Counted from the first letter of the stretch, positions 1 to 8,783 are shown. The stretch is 64,000 nucleotides of DNA from JAGNRR01 sp965230665 (GCA_965230665.1 CBDDLM010000004.1:558001-622000), one strand, 5' to 3'. The notes: a model not told the origin generated them from the sequence alone. Numbers and translations are program-made.

Positions 1-2
1 CT

Positions 3-698
3 AATCACTTTGACAAGATAGATAGCTTGGCCCTATTCAATATAGCCATAGCCTCTGAACGATCCGACCAATATGACCAAGCTGTTAAGTACTATAAGAA
101 AAGTATGGATATTGGGTACAGGGAAGCCAATTGCTGTAGCTTTATAATCTATTTGCTTAGGAAACAAGAAAAGGACAGTGAAGCTTTGGAACAAATCAAA
201 ATGTGCCGCAAAAAGTTTCCTAATAATCAGGAATTACTTACCTCTCAAATTAACCTAAATCTGAGAAACAAAGATTTTAAAAGTGCCCGTAAAAATTTGA
301 AGCAGGCCGTTTTAAACGATCCCAAAAATGCTACCTTACATTTCTCACTGGGCACTGTATCCGAAAATATTGGAGATAGAAAGCAAGCCATAGACTCTTA
401 CCTTGAGGCACTTAGACTTAGACCGAACTATTTTGACCCTAATTATAATTTGGGTGCTTTATATTTTAATAGTGGTGTTGAAGTTAATAATAAAGCCAAT
501 AATCTAACAGATAAGAAGAAGTATGAATCGGAGATCGAAAAAGCCAACCTTCTTTTCAAAAAGGCAATACCCTATCTGGAGAAGGCTAGAACAATTAAAC
601 CTAAAGATCGAGTTACGCTAACCTCTTTGAAAATGTTATACGGAAGACTGGAGTATATGGACAAATACAAAGAAGTTAAAAAAGCTTTACAAGATTAA
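3..698 (+). CDS. TPR-repeat protein, 5' end outside window
   Basis: The reading frame is open from base 3 without a stop, so the gene starts upstream; a TTG at 27 is only an internal codon. The visible part is made of helical tetratricopeptide repeats (for example AIDSYLEALRLRPNYFDPNY and ALFNIAIASERSDQYDQAVK). TPR proteins are scaffolds for protein-protein contact; nothing here tells the partner. Its stop codon overlaps the stop of the convergent ABC ATPase gene by 4 bases. The TPR call is firm, the cellular role unknown. Confidence 0.85.
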   Translation, partial: NHFDKIDSLALFNIAIASERSDQYDQAVKYYKKSMDIGYREANCCSFIIYLLRKQEKDSEALEQIKMCRKKFPNNQELLTSQINLNLRNKDFKSARKNLKQAVLNDPKNATLHFSLGTVSENIGDRKQAIDSYLEALRLRPNYFDPNYNLGALYFNSGVEVNNKANNLTDKKKYESEIEKANLLFKKAIPYLEKARTIKPKDRVTLTSLKMLYGRLEYMDKYKEVKKALQD

Positions 699-1429
699 CC
701 TGCAGGTTCAAGGTTCCCTCCCGTTAACTTCCTAAAGATTTCTTCAAGGCTGAGCTTCGGATGTTTCTCTTGCAGATCAGTTATTTTGTCATTGGCCACA
801 ATCCTACCTTTATTAATAATGATAACCCGGTCGCACATCGCTTCTACCTCTTGCATAATATGCGTACTTAATAAAACAGTTTTTTCCTTACCCGCCGTGG
901 AGATCAGATTGCGAATTTCTATAATTTGATTAGGGTCTAAACCTGAAGTTGGCTCATCTAAGATTAAAACTTCAGGATCATGAAGAAGTGCTTGTGCTAA
1001 ACCTACCCGTTGCTTATACCCTTTGGATAGAGAGGCAATTATTTTTTTGCTTTCAGGTGTTAAGCCAGTCATTTTTATAACTTCCTCAACACGTTCATGA
1101 GCCTTCTTACCTTTTATTCCATGCACACCGGCACAAAAAATTAAATACTCACGCACATACATATCAAAGTACATGGGATTAGTCTCAGGCAAATAACCAA
1201 TTTTTCTTTGCGTTTCTACATGTTCTGCATCAACCTTAATGTCACATACCAAAACCTCCCCTTCTGTGGCGGGTAAATAACCAGTAATAATTTTCATCGT
1301 CGTTGACTTACCCGCTCCATTGGGACCTAAGAAACCTACAACTTCTCCCTTCTTCACAGAAAAACTAGCATTGTCTACAGCATTTTGCTCACCATAAGTC
1401 TTCGTAAGATTTTTTACCTCTATTGACAT
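695..1429 (-). CDS. gldA: GldA-like ABC transporter ATP-binding protein
   Basis: 244-residue ABC ATPase. Walker A GPNGAGKS is at residues 35-42, the signature LSKGYKQR lies in the middle and Walker B VLILDEP follows, then the switch histidine in LLSTHIMQE. The start MSIEVKNLTKTYGEQ and the overall layout match GldA, the ATPase that with GldF and GldG forms an ABC transporter linked to gliding in Bacteroidota; gldF/gldG are not in the window. A longer frame reaching 1459 is rejected because a perfect -7 box (1437-1444) lies inside it. The ABC class is certain; the gliding assignment rests on similarity recalled from the family. Confidence 0.85.
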   Translation of the reverse strand: MSIEVKNLTKTYGEQNAVDNASFSVKKGEVVGFLGPNGAGKSTTMKIITGYLPATEGEVLVCDIKVDAEHVETQRKIGYLPETNPMYFDMYVREYLIFCAGVHGIKGKKAHERVEEVIKMTGLTPESKKIIASLSKGYKQRVGLAQALLHDPEVLILDEPTSGLDPNQIIEIRNLISTAGKEKTVLLSTHIMQEVEAMCDRVIIINKGRIVANDKITDLQEKHPKLSLEEIFRKLTGGNLEPAG

Positions 1430-1436
1430 AAGTCCA

Positions 1437-1444
1437 CAAATATA
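1437..1444 (-). promoter_or_regulatory. -7 promoter box TATATTTG for gldA-like gene
   Basis: Perfect match to the Bacteroidota -7 consensus TAnnTTTG on the minus strand, ending 7 nt before the ATG at 1429. That spacing leaves essentially no 5' leader and fixes the start codon. Confidence 0.7.
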
Positions 1445-1504
1445 AGATGCACTACGCACTGAAAAGTCTATTTACTCTCAAGGAAACGTAAAATTATGTT
1501 TCTG

Positions 1505-2158
1505 TTATTTATACTTTCTTGTGAGCCTGAAGTAAATACCAGCTAGTACCCCAAAAATAAAACCACCTATATGCGCCCAATAGGCAACCCCTCCTGTTTC
1601 TTGCGTTTTAGCTAAGGAACCAAAACTTGCCATAAACTGTTGTACCGCCCAGAATAAAAGAAACAAAATTGCCGGAACCCAAAACCGAATTACAAAAAAG
1701 AACATCAACCGTACTTTTCCCTTTGGAAACATGATAAGATAAGCACCTAATACGGCCGATATACAACCTGACGCGCCAACCATAGGTATGGTACTGTTCC
1801 AATCCATCGCTGTCTGAAGCAGTACAGCAGATAAGCCACCTAAAAAGTAAAAAAAGAAAAAGCGCGTGTGACCTATCAGCGCCTCTATATTATCGGCAAA
1901 TACATATAAAAAGAGCATATTACCTATAATATGCATCCAACCGCCATGAACAAACATCGATGTCCATGCCATTAACCAATCTTGCCCTTGCGTTATTTCA
2001 GCAGGTATCACACCATATTCATAAACGAATCGCTGAAATCCATTCGTTCCTAATGAAATAGAATAAATAAACACCACCACATTAGTAATCAAAAACAACC
2101 AAGTAAGAACAGGACGATAACCATCCTTTACGTTAATGTCTTTTATCGGATAAAGCAT
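1505..2158 (-). CDS. Rhomboid family intramembrane serine protease
   Basis: 217 residues, mostly hydrophobic, with about six membrane segments. The catalytic serine is Ser130 in GASG and the catalytic histidine is His196 in YWAHIGGF; the HGGWMHIIGN motif (71-80) of rhomboid helix 2 is present. Rhomboids cut membrane proteins within the bilayer; the substrate is not evident. It begins 3 bases after the stop of the upstream thioredoxin-fold gene, so it is probably the last gene of an aroC-redoxin-rhomboid transcript. Length is normal for the minimal bacterial form. Confidence 0.92.
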   Translation of the reverse strand: MLYPIKDINVKDGYRPVLTWLFLITNVVVFIYSISLGTNGFQRFVYEYGVIPAEITQGQDWLMAWTSMFVHGGWMHIIGNMLFLYVFADNIEALIGHTRFFFFYFLGGLSAVLLQTAMDWNSTIPMVGASGCISAVLGAYLIMFPKGKVRLMFFFVIRFWVPAILFLLFWAVQQFMASFGSLAKTQETGGVAYWAHIGGFIFGVLAGIYFRLTRKYK

Positions 2159-2161
2159 GTA

Positions 2162-2722
2162 TTATTTTCTAAGATGAGTCAGCATCTGCTTATTCGTAGC
2201 ATCCTTGTAATACATATACTCTAACTTATGATCTTTATTGTACAACATAATCTGAGGAATACCATAATACTCAAAGATTTTCAAGGTAATATCAGAATTA
2301 TCAGACACCACCATAATTTCTTTCATTTTGTCAACTTTTACATTCTTCACATAATTAGGTAGCACCTCTTTGAGCGGCTTTCCGGTGAGAAATACAATAT
2401 TTATTTTGTCAAATATGGCGATATTATCACGTATTTGTTCGAGCAGTTTTTGACAGTGGCCACAGCTTGGGTTGAATAGCACTAAAAGAACAGGTTGGCC
2501 CTGAACAAGATCTGATGTTTTCTTTTCCTCTCCCTGAGCTGTTATAAAACTAAATGCTGGGAGCATGTCTCCTTTTTTATTCTTCTCTGATTCAAACGTA
2601 TCAATTACGGCAGTCACATTCTTGTCTGATCGTACGGCTTTTTTTTGTGCATGACACGAAAAAAAACTCAGAAGCCAAACAGGCAATGAACAAACCAATA
2701 TTATCTTTTTAAATTTTTGCAT
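2162..2722 (-). CDS. Thioredoxin-fold lipoprotein (redoxin)
   Basis: 186 residues when started at the ATG MQKFKKIIL (2722). The N-terminus is a lipoprotein-type signal with Cys23 as the probable lipidated residue (LLSFFSC), followed by a thioredoxin-like domain with the redox pair Cys87-Gly-His-Cys90 in NPSCGHCQ. It is related to TlpA/thiol-disulfide redoxins that act outside the cytoplasm. An upstream extension to 2821 would run into aroC and encodes no signal peptide, so it is rejected. The start overlaps the 3' end of aroC by 14 bases, suggesting translational coupling. Substrate unknown. Confidence 0.82.
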   Translation of the reverse strand: MQKFKKIILVCSLPVWLLSFFSCHAQKKAVRSDKNVTAVIDTFESEKNKKGDMLPAFSFITAQGEEKKTSDLVQGQPVLLVLFNPSCGHCQKLLEQIRDNIAIFDKINIVFLTGKPLKEVLPNYVKNVKVDKMKEIMVVSDNSDITLKIFEYYGIPQIMLYNKDHKLEYMYYKDATNKQMLTHLRK

Positions 2723-3803
2723 ATCTATTCTGTAAAAGTAAATCAACCAGTACAATTTTTGTATAAGCTTCCACAATAGGCACAGCTCTTGGAACGGCGC
2801 ATACATCGTGTCGTCCATCAATTTCTATCTCTACCTCAGCTCCTTTTTCATTAACTGTTTTTTGCTTGCGCTGAATACTGGATATCGGCTTAAAGTACAC
2901 ACTAAAGTTTACAGGTTGCCCTGTTGTAATTCCACCAAGTAATCCTCCATGATGGTTTGTTCGAGTAGTAATAAGATCACCCTTTGCCATAAATTCATCA
3001 TTATGGTCGGTTCCTAACATCTCAGCCGCACCTATGCCTTCTCCAAACTCTATAGCCTTGACTGTATTAATACTCATCAACGCAGTTGAAAGTTGCGTTT
3101 GTAATTTTCCAAAAATGGGTTCTCCTAGACCAGGTGGAAGAGCATCAATTACGGTAGATATTCTTCCACCCAATGTATTAGCAGTGGCAACAGCTTTCTC
3201 TAGTTCTTGATCTACTAGCTGTTCAAAAATTGAACTCGGTAAATTCTTACTCGAAGAAGATAAGAACTTCATAGTCTCTCTACTTAAACCAGATTCAGCT
3301 AGTTCAGAAATGTCATATTTGGCTTGGCCAATTTGAGAAACAAAAGATGTCACCTCGATACTTGTAATATTCTTAATGATTTGGTTCGCAATCGCACCAG
3401 CCGCTACTATGGGGGCAGTTATACGAATAGAACTTCTACCACCGCCACGATAATCCCGTTGACCATATTTAACCTGATACGTGTAATCAGCATGCCCTGG
3501 TCTAAAAACATCTTTAATCTTATCATAGTCTTTTGATCTTGCATCATGGTTCCGAATAAGTATACAGATAGGAGTACCTATTGTTTTTCCCTCAAAAATA
3601 CCAGATAACAACTCAATCCGATCTTCTTCCTTGCGTGCCGAGCTAAAAGTATGTTGACCTGTTTTGCGTTTATTCACAGCCTCTTGAATATCCTCAATAT
3701 TTAGCTCGACCCCAGCAGGACAACCGTCTAGAATAGCTCCGACACAAGGACCATGACTCTCACCAAAACTATGAACCTTAAAAATATTTCCGAGCGTATT
3801 CAA
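2709..3803 (-). CDS. aroC: Chorismate synthase
   Basis: 364-residue chorismate synthase, which converts 5-enolpyruvylshikimate-3-phosphate to chorismate with reduced FMN. The N-terminal GNIF...SFGESHG (5-18), the central RGGGRSSIR and the GRHDVC motif near the C-terminus are all present, and the length is typical. The start is a TTG: an in-frame stop lies at 3810-3812 and no ATG intervenes, and the resulting MNTLGNIF is the usual AroC N-terminus. It is divergent from hutI with only 23 bases between the two start codons. Confidence 0.97.
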   Translation of the reverse strand: MNTLGNIFKVHSFGESHGPCVGAILDGCPAGVELNIEDIQEAVNKRKTGQHTFSSARKEEDRIELLSGIFEGKTIGTPICILIRNHDARSKDYDKIKDVFRPGHADYTYQVKYGQRDYRGGGRSSIRITAPIVAAGAIANQIIKNITSIEVTSFVSQIGQAKYDISELAESGLSRETMKFLSSSSKNLPSSIFEQLVDQELEKAVATANTLGGRISTVIDALPPGLGEPIFGKLQTQLSTALMSINTVKAIEFGEGIGAAEMLGTDHNDEFMAKGDLITTRTNHHGGLLGGITTGQPVNFSVYFKPISSIQRKQKTVNEKGAEVEIEIDGRHDVCAVPRAVPIVEAYTKIVLVDLLLQNRYAKI

Positions 3804-3810
3804 TCTATCT

Positions 3811-3818
3811 TACTTTTA
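3811..3818 (+). promoter_or_regulatory. Probable -7 box TACTTTTA for hutI
   Basis: Seven of eight positions match TAnnTTTG (last G is A). It ends 8 nt before the hutI ATG. The whole intergenic region is 23 bases, so any -33 element must lie in the aroC coding sequence. Confidence 0.45.
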
Positions 3819-3826
3819 TCAACAAT

Positions 3827-5059
3827 ATGCGCATTTTAATTACCAATATCAAAAAACTTGTACAAGTAGAAATAAATGCTAAGGGTAAAGATAAAGTATT
3901 CGGCCACGATATGGACACCTTACCAAGTATTGAAAATGCTTTTTTAGTAATTGATAACGGCTTGATTCACTCTTTTGGTCCCATGTCAGACTTATCCGAG
4001 CAAACTTATGATCGCTCGATCGATGCTCAGGGGAGAATGGTCTTACCGACGTACATAGATAGCCATACACATTTGGTACATGCGACAAGCCGAGAAGATG
4101 AATTTGTTATGCGCATTAAAGGTATGAGTTATGCCGAAGTAGCTGCTAACGGAGGAGGAATTTTGAACTCCGCTAAGAAAATGGCAGCTATTAGTGAAGA
4201 CGAACTATTCAACCTATCTGTCCCCAAACTAGAAGAAGCTATTTCTAATGGAACGGGAGCCATCGAAATAAAAAGTGGTTACGGACTTTCACTCCAATCA
4301 GAATTGAAAATGCTACGCGTGATTCGACGATTAAAGGATTTAAACAAAATCCCTGTAAAGGCTAGCTTTTTAGCCGCACATGCCTACCCCATGCAATACA
4401 AAGAAAATCATCAAGCTTACTTGGACTTAATCATTCAGGATATGCTTCCCAGAGTTGCAGATGAAGGGCTGGCTGACTATATCGACGTTTTTTGCGAAGA
4501 AGGTTTTTTCTCTGTTGATGAAACTGAACAAGTTTTAGAAGCTGGAGCAAAGTATAACCTTATTCCAAAAATTCACGCAAATCAACTGCATAATAGCGGC
4601 GGTATTCAGGTGGGGGTAAAACACAATGCTCTAAGTGTTGACCACCTTGAATCCTTGGGTGAGAATGAGATCAAATGTCTTCAAGCGTCAAACACCTTAC
4701 CTGTCTTATTACCTGGAGCTGCTTTCTTTTTGGCAATGAATTATCAACCAGCCAGAGCATTAATAGATGCCAATCTGCCCGTTGTAATTGCATCTGATTA
4801 TAACCCTGGATCTTGCCCAAGTAGTAATATGAACTTTATGATGTCATTGGCCTGCACACAACTAAACATGACCCCTAATGAAGCGATGAATGCAACCACA
4901 TTAAATGCCGCCGCCGCACTAGAGCTTCAAAATGAGTTAGGTAGTATTCAGGTTGGGAAAAAAGCTAGCATAATCATTACTAAAAAGATTTCATCGCTGG
5001 ATTACATCCCCTATAACTATGCTCACAATAATATTGAGGAAGTTATTCTTTCTAGTTAA
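3827..5059 (+). CDS. hutI: Imidazolonepropionase
   Basis: 410 residues of the amidohydrolase superfamily. Metal ligands His80 and His82 are in DSHTHLVHA; further conserved elements are FLAAHAYP, IHANQL, DHLE and the ASDYNPGS loop. HutI hydrolyses 4-imidazolone-5-propanoate to formiminoglutamate in histidine degradation. No other hut gene is in the window; the neighbours are aromatic-amino-acid genes, so the pathway is split in this genome. A 7/8 -7 box TACTTTTA (3811-3818) ends 8 nt before the ATG. Confidence 0.95.
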   Translation: MRILITNIKKLVQVEINAKGKDKVFGHDMDTLPSIENAFLVIDNGLIHSFGPMSDLSEQTYDRSIDAQGRMVLPTYIDSHTHLVHATSREDEFVMRIKGMSYAEVAANGGGILNSAKKMAAISEDELFNLSVPKLEEAISNGTGAIEIKSGYGLSLQSELKMLRVIRRLKDLNKIPVKASFLAAHAYPMQYKENHQAYLDLIIQDMLPRVADEGLADYIDVFCEEGFFSVDETEQVLEAGAKYNLIPKIHANQLHNSGGIQVGVKHNALSVDHLESLGENEIKCLQASNTLPVLLPGAAFFLAMNYQPARALIDANLPVVIASDYNPGSCPSSNMNFMMSLACTQLNMTPNEAMNATTLNAAAALELQNELGSIQVGKKASIIITKKISSLDYIPYNYAHNNIEEVILSS

Positions 5060-5068
5060 GGCGGTTCG

Positions 5069-5076
5069 TACTTTTG
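5069..5076 (+). promoter_or_regulatory. -7 promoter box TACTTTTG for DAHP synthase/chorismate mutase
   Basis: Perfect TAnnTTTG located in the 22-base gap after hutI and ending 5 nt before the ATG at 5082, so the transcript is predicted to start at or within a base or two of the start codon. A clear -33 TTG at the usual distance was not seen. Confidence 0.65.
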
Positions 5077-5081
5077 CTTAA

Positions 5082-6146
5082 ATGTTTTCACAAAGACCTT
5101 TTTTAATAGCAGGCCCCTGCAGTGCGGAAAGCGAAGAACAAATGTTGCGAATCGCAACGGCGTTTCGAGATTATGACAACGTAAGTATGATACGTGCTGG
5201 TGTATGGAAACCACGAAGCAAACCTGGAAATTTTGAAGGTAAAGGTCAAGAGGCCCTAGAATGGCTCCAAGAGGTTAAACGAATTGCAGGTAAGCCTGTA
5301 TGTGCAGAAGTTGCCACACCAGAACAAATAGAGCTGGCTTTACAGTATGATATTGATGCATTTTGGATCGGTGCAAGAAGTACAGTGAATCCTTTTACTG
5401 TACAAGAAATAGCTGACGCCCTAAAAGGAACCCAAAAACCTGTTCTGATCAAAAATCCCATTAACCCTGATGTCGAACTTTGGGTAGGTGCACTAGAACG
5501 AATTCAAGGAGCAGGCATTGAGAAAATCGCCTGTATCCACCGAGGTTTTTCTTCCTACGATAAAAGTAGCAAGTATAGGAATAAACCAAACTGGGCTATC
5601 CCGATAGAACTGAAACGACGCTATCCTGCTATTCCAATCTATTGCGATATTAGCCATATATGTGGTAATAGATCACTTCTAGCCGATATTGCGCAAAGAG
5701 CGCTAGACCTTGATTTGGATGGTCTTATGGTCGAAACACATCCCAATCCCAATATAGCTCTTAGTGATGCAAAACAACAAATCACGCCTACAGCATTGAA
5801 AGAGCTGATTGAAGGCTTGCACATTCGAAAAGGAGTTCGTAATGACTCAGCCAATGCTAAAATTGAACACCTAAGACAAATTATGGATAGTGTAGATGCT
5901 GAGATTGTTGATTTGCTTGCTAAAAGAAAGAACCTGGGGAAAGAGCTCGGGGAAATCAAGATAGAAAATAACATGCCCATTTATCAACCAGAACGTTGGC
6001 GGGATATCGTAGAAAGTAGAACCGAATGGGGACAAACACATCAATTTAGTGACGAGTTTATCAAAAGAGTCTTTGAACTAATTCATGAAGATTCTATTAA
6101 ACGTCAAATGAAACAATTCACTAGGAAAGATCATTCGGCTATATAA
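5082..6146 (+). CDS. Bifunctional 3-deoxy-7-phosphoheptulonate synthase / chorismate mutase type II
   Basis: 354 residues. The first ~250 form a DAHP synthase of the KDO8P-synthase-like class (GPCSAESEEQ at 11-20, RAGVWKPRSKPG, FWIGARS, MVETHPNP). After a linker, residues ~258-340 form an AroQ-type chorismate mutase helix (LRQIMDSVDAEIVDLLAKR). The enzyme performs the first step of the shikimate pathway and the committed step to prephenate; the fusion allows feedback control of the first activity by prephenate-pathway ligands, as known for related fusions. Its pathway partner aroC lies 1.3 kb away on the other strand. Confidence 0.95.
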   Translation: MFSQRPFLIAGPCSAESEEQMLRIATAFRDYDNVSMIRAGVWKPRSKPGNFEGKGQEALEWLQEVKRIAGKPVCAEVATPEQIELALQYDIDAFWIGARSTVNPFTVQEIADALKGTQKPVLIKNPINPDVELWVGALERIQGAGIEKIACIHRGFSSYDKSSKYRNKPNWAIPIELKRRYPAIPIYCDISHICGNRSLLADIAQRALDLDLDGLMVETHPNPNIALSDAKQQITPTALKELIEGLHIRKGVRNDSANAKIEHLRQIMDSVDAEIVDLLAKRKNLGKELGEIKIENNMPIYQPERWRDIVESRTEWGQTHQFSDEFIKRVFELIHEDSIKRQMKQFTRKDHSAI

Positions 6147-6154
6147 TATTACAT

Positions 6155-6162
6155 TATATTTG
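6155..6162 (+). promoter_or_regulatory. -7 promoter box TATATTTG for methyltransferase gene
   Basis: Perfect TAnnTTTG ending 10 nt before the ATG at 6173; predicts a leader of only a few bases and separates this gene from the DAHP synthase transcript. Confidence 0.6.
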
Positions 6163-6172
6163 TCTACCTTCT

Positions 6173-6964
6173 ATGTTAGAGCAACACAGGAATACAGCGG
6201 TTATGTTAAGCCAACAAGAGCAGAACTCTACTGCCTTTGTGCTACCGTTTATAGAACAAAGTATGCGTGTAACGGCTTCGACTAAAGTACTGGAAATTGG
6301 TTGTGGCGAAGGGGGAGTTTTGAAACCTTTCCTTGAAAGAGGATGCGTTTGTTTAGGAGTAGATTTAGATACAATTCGTTTTAAGGCTGGCAGAGAATAC
6401 CTAGCCAAGTATATAGAAAATGGACAACTCGAATTTTCTGGTCAAAATGTTTATGATGATGATTTCGTGAACAAATACAGGCACCAATTTGATCTAATTA
6501 TCCTGAAAGATGTTATCGAACATATCCCGGAACAAGAAAAGTTTATCCCGCACTTGAAGTCTTTACTTGCCAATAATGGTCAGGTATTCTTTGGGTTTCC
6601 ACCTTGGTATATGCCTTTTGGTGGTCATCAGCAACTTCTAAAAAGTAATATCGCATCTAAGTTGCCCTATTACCATATCCTACCCAACCCAATATATAAG
6701 GGTATTATGAAGGCCTTTGGAGAGGAGGCAGGACTTATAAATTTCATGATTGAAACAAAAAATACTAGAATTTCTATTGAGCGATTCGAACGAATTGTCA
6801 GGAAAAGTGGTTTTACCGTAAAATCAAAACAATGGTTCTTAATTAATCCAATATACAAGTACAAGTTCGGCCTTAAACCGCGTAAGCAAAACTGGCTATT
6901 TGGTGCAGTTCCCTTCGTCCGAAACTTCCTAACGACCTGTGCGTATTATACTATCCAAAAATAG
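6173..6964 (+). CDS. Class I SAM-dependent methyltransferase
   Basis: 263 residues. The SAM-binding glycine motif VLEIGCGEG (39-47), an acidic loop GVDLD about 20 residues later and the motif IILKDVIEHIPE, typical of UbiE/Methyltransf_11/23-type enzymes, are visible. The C-terminal half carries a segment rich in Lys and aromatic residues (YKYKFGLKPRKQNW) that may bind a lipid or sugar-lipid. Similar genes in Bacteroidota are unassigned; the substrate cannot be read from sequence. It stands alone between its own promoter and the LolA-like gene. Confidence 0.85.
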   Translation: MLEQHRNTAVMLSQQEQNSTAFVLPFIEQSMRVTASTKVLEIGCGEGGVLKPFLERGCVCLGVDLDTIRFKAGREYLAKYIENGQLEFSGQNVYDDDFVNKYRHQFDLIILKDVIEHIPEQEKFIPHLKSLLANNGQVFFGFPPWYMPFGGHQQLLKSNIASKLPYYHILPNPIYKGIMKAFGEEAGLINFMIETKNTRISIERFERIVRKSGFTVKSKQWFLINPIYKYKFGLKPRKQNWLFGAVPFVRNFLTTCAYYTIQK

Positions 6965-7051
6965 AATTAACAGCTCATATAGAATTCAAACCTGCGCTTC
7001 ACTTTCTATTAGCAATTCCTGTTTTTTATTTGTAATACTTAACTATTATCG

Positions 7052-7684
7052 ATGAGAAATTTCCTTCTACTGCTAGCTTTATCACTTATAACTACTACTG
7101 GATTTGCCCAAGGAGATGCAAAAGCCAAGACTATTCTAAATAAGGTAAGTGCTAATCTAAAAGCTCTGAAATCAATGAAAGCTAACTTCAAGATTAGCAT
7201 CAAAAACAAAAAAGGAAAAAGTCAGGGTAGTAAATCTGGTACGGTGATGATGAAAGGAGACAAATATCGTGTCAAGATAAGCGGCCAAGAAATTATCTGT
7301 GATGCCAAAAGCATTTGGACTTACTTAAAAGAGAGTAATGAAGTTCAAATCTCTGATTTTGAAGATAATGACGATGCATTCTCTCCTTCTAAACTGTTTA
7401 CTAACTTCTATGAAAAGGAATACGGTTATAAATATCTTTTCTCGAAAGAGAACACCACATATATAGGGTTGATTCCGTTGAAAAAATCAGTTCAATATGA
7501 AAAAATAATATTGAAGGTTAGTAAAAAGAATAATTTAATTACAGGAGGTAAGGTTTACGATAAAAATGGAAATGTTTATAGTTATACAATCTCCAACTAT
7601 ACAAAAAATCCAACGCTTAGTGATAAGGTATTTGTATTCAACAAGAGCAAATACCCTAAGGTAGATGTTATTGACCTACGCTAG
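7052..7684 (+). CDS. LolA-like outer-membrane lipoprotein carrier
   Basis: 210 residues with a cleavable signal peptide (MRNFLLLLALSLITTTGFAQ, 1-20). The mature part starts with a helix (AKTILNKVSANLKALKSMKA) followed by alternating strands (GTVMMKGDKYRVKISGQEII), the N-terminal part of the half-barrel fold of LolA, the periplasmic chaperone that carries lipoproteins to the outer membrane. LolB is absent, as is usual in Bacteroidota. Paralogues of LolA can serve other lipids, so the exact cargo is uncertain. Its 3' end overlaps convergent folE by 9 bases. Confidence 0.82.
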   Translation: MRNFLLLLALSLITTTGFAQGDAKAKTILNKVSANLKALKSMKANFKISIKNKKGKSQGSKSGTVMMKGDKYRVKISGQEIICDAKSIWTYLKESNEVQISDFEDNDDAFSPSKLFTNFYEKEYGYKYLFSKENTTYIGLIPLKKSVQYEKIILKVSKKNNLITGGKVYDKNGNVYSYTISNYTKNPTLSDKVFVFNKSKYPKVDVIDLR

Positions 7685-8278
7685 GTTATTACTTACCAAC
7701 TTTAGAAACTCGTTGCGCGTTTTTGTGTTTGATTCAAACTCGCCGCTAAAAGCACTTGTAGTTGTACTACTATTTTGCTTGGATACCCCGCGCATCATCA
7801 TACAAAGGTGTTTTGCCTCGATCACTACAGCAACACCAAGAGGTTGTAAAGCCGCTTCTATTGACTTGAGTATCTGGTCAGTCATTCGTTCTTGTACCTG
7901 TAAACGCCTTGCGAATACGTCAACAACCCGTGCAAGCTTGCTTAGGCCTGTAATTTGCCCATCAGGAATATAGGCAATATGGGCTTTACCGTAAAACGGT
8001 AGCATGTGGTGCTCGCACATCGAGTATAACTCAATATTCTTCACCAAAACCATTTCACTATAGCTTTCATTAAATTTTGCAGAATTAATAATCTCTACAG
8101 CATCCATTTCATAGCCTTGTGTCATATACGCCATGGCCTTAGCAACACGCTGCGGTGTTTTCTCTAAGCCTTCACGTTTGTTATCCTCCCCTACTAAGGA
8201 TAGTATATCTGTGTAATGAGCTTTCATTTTATCAATGAACTCCTCATTATATTCTTCAACCTTTTTATAATTAGCCAT
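7676..8278 (-). CDS. folE: GTP cyclohydrolase I
   Basis: 200 residues, a normal FolE. Zinc ligands Cys88, His91 (CEHHMLPF) and Cys159 (AKHLCMMMRGV) are present. The enzyme opens GTP to 7,8-dihydroneopterin triphosphate, the shared precursor of folate and of queuosine or pterins. Its start overlaps the end of the upstream PTPS/QueD gene by 8 bases, so both are translated from one message, pointing to a shared pterin or 7-deazaguanine route. Confidence 0.97.
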   Translation of the reverse strand: MANYKKVEEYNEEFIDKMKAHYTDILSLVGEDNKREGLEKTPQRVAKAMAYMTQGYEMDAVEIINSAKFNESYSEMVLVKNIELYSMCEHHMLPFYGKAHIAYIPDGQITGLSKLARVVDVFARRLQVQERMTDQILKSIEAALQPLGVAVVIEAKHLCMMMRGVSKQNSSTTTSAFSGEFESNTKTRNEFLKLVSNNLA

Positions 8279-8681
8279 AGTATTCTATATAAATCTTAGG
8301 AGTTTCAACCAATTTCAACTTATGCATCTGAGCACCTAATGCCTCAACGGCAGGAACAAGCTCATCCCATATTGCCTTAGTAAAATTTTCCGCACTTGTC
8401 TTTTTCCCTTTCATAAAGGGAACATCTACATTCAAATTTCGGTGATCAGCTTCTTCAACAATTCTTTCCTTTATAATTTCCGCTAAGGTCTTTGCATTGA
8501 TTAAAAAGCCCGTTTCTTCATTTACCTCTCCTTTTACGGTCACATGTAATTCATAATTATGGCCATGATAATTTCTATTAGCACATTTACCATAAAACTC
8601 AGCATTTTTCTCGTCACTCCAATCAGCATTCCATAGCTGATGTGCGGCATTAAAATGTTCTATTCTCGTTACGTAAATCAT
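8271..8681 (-). CDS. queD: 6-carboxytetrahydropterin synthase / 6-pyruvoyl-tetrahydropterin synthase family
   Basis: 136 residues. Zinc-binding histidines are His14 (FNAAHQLW), His39 and His41 (YHGHNY); the catalytic cysteine is Cys33 in GKCANRNYHGHNY. It acts on dihydroneopterin triphosphate made by the co-transcribed folE product. QueD (queuosine precursor pathway) is the most common role in Bacteroidota; a PTPS role is not excluded, as the two activities share this fold. First gene of a two-gene operon with promoter box at 8701-8708. Confidence 0.88.
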   Translation of the reverse strand: MIYVTRIEHFNAAHQLWNADWSDEKNAEFYGKCANRNYHGHNYELHVTVKGEVNEETGFLINAKTLAEIIKERIVEEADHRNLNVDVPFMKGKKTSAENFTKAIWDELVPAVEALGAQMHKLKLVETPKIYIEYYG

Positions 8682-8700
8682 TAAAACTGATTTTAAAAAG

Positions 8701-8708
8701 CAAATTTA
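8701..8708 (-). promoter_or_regulatory. -7 promoter box TAAATTTG for queD-folE
   Basis: Perfect TAnnTTTG on the minus strand, 19 nt from the queD ATG, giving a short but real leader. It faces away from the mqnB promoter box at 8770-8777. Confidence 0.6.
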
Positions 8709-8769
8709 CAGCTTTTAGATATGCAGATTCTTAAAAGGGCTAGAAAGTTAAAGAAGAATTGATTCTATG

Positions 8770-8777
8770 TACTTTTG
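8770..8777 (+). promoter_or_regulatory. -7 promoter box TACTTTTG for mqnB-mqnD
   Basis: Perfect TAnnTTTG that ends 6 nt before the GTG at 8784. It contains the TTG at 8775 that would otherwise be taken as the start of mqnB. Confidence 0.65.
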
Positions 8778-8783
8778 CATCTT

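Noticed and set aside
1430..1459. Longer start of the GldA-like protein
   Set aside because: The extension includes the -7 promoter box and residues foreign to the family N-terminus.
5639..5980. 113-codon open frame antisense to the DAHP synthase/chorismate mutase gene
   Set aside because: Covers conserved enzyme sequence on the other strand; no start context or domain.
8759..8761. TTG at 8759 considered as -33 element for mqnB
   Set aside because: Only 8 nt from the -7 box; the expected spacing is about 17-21 nt.
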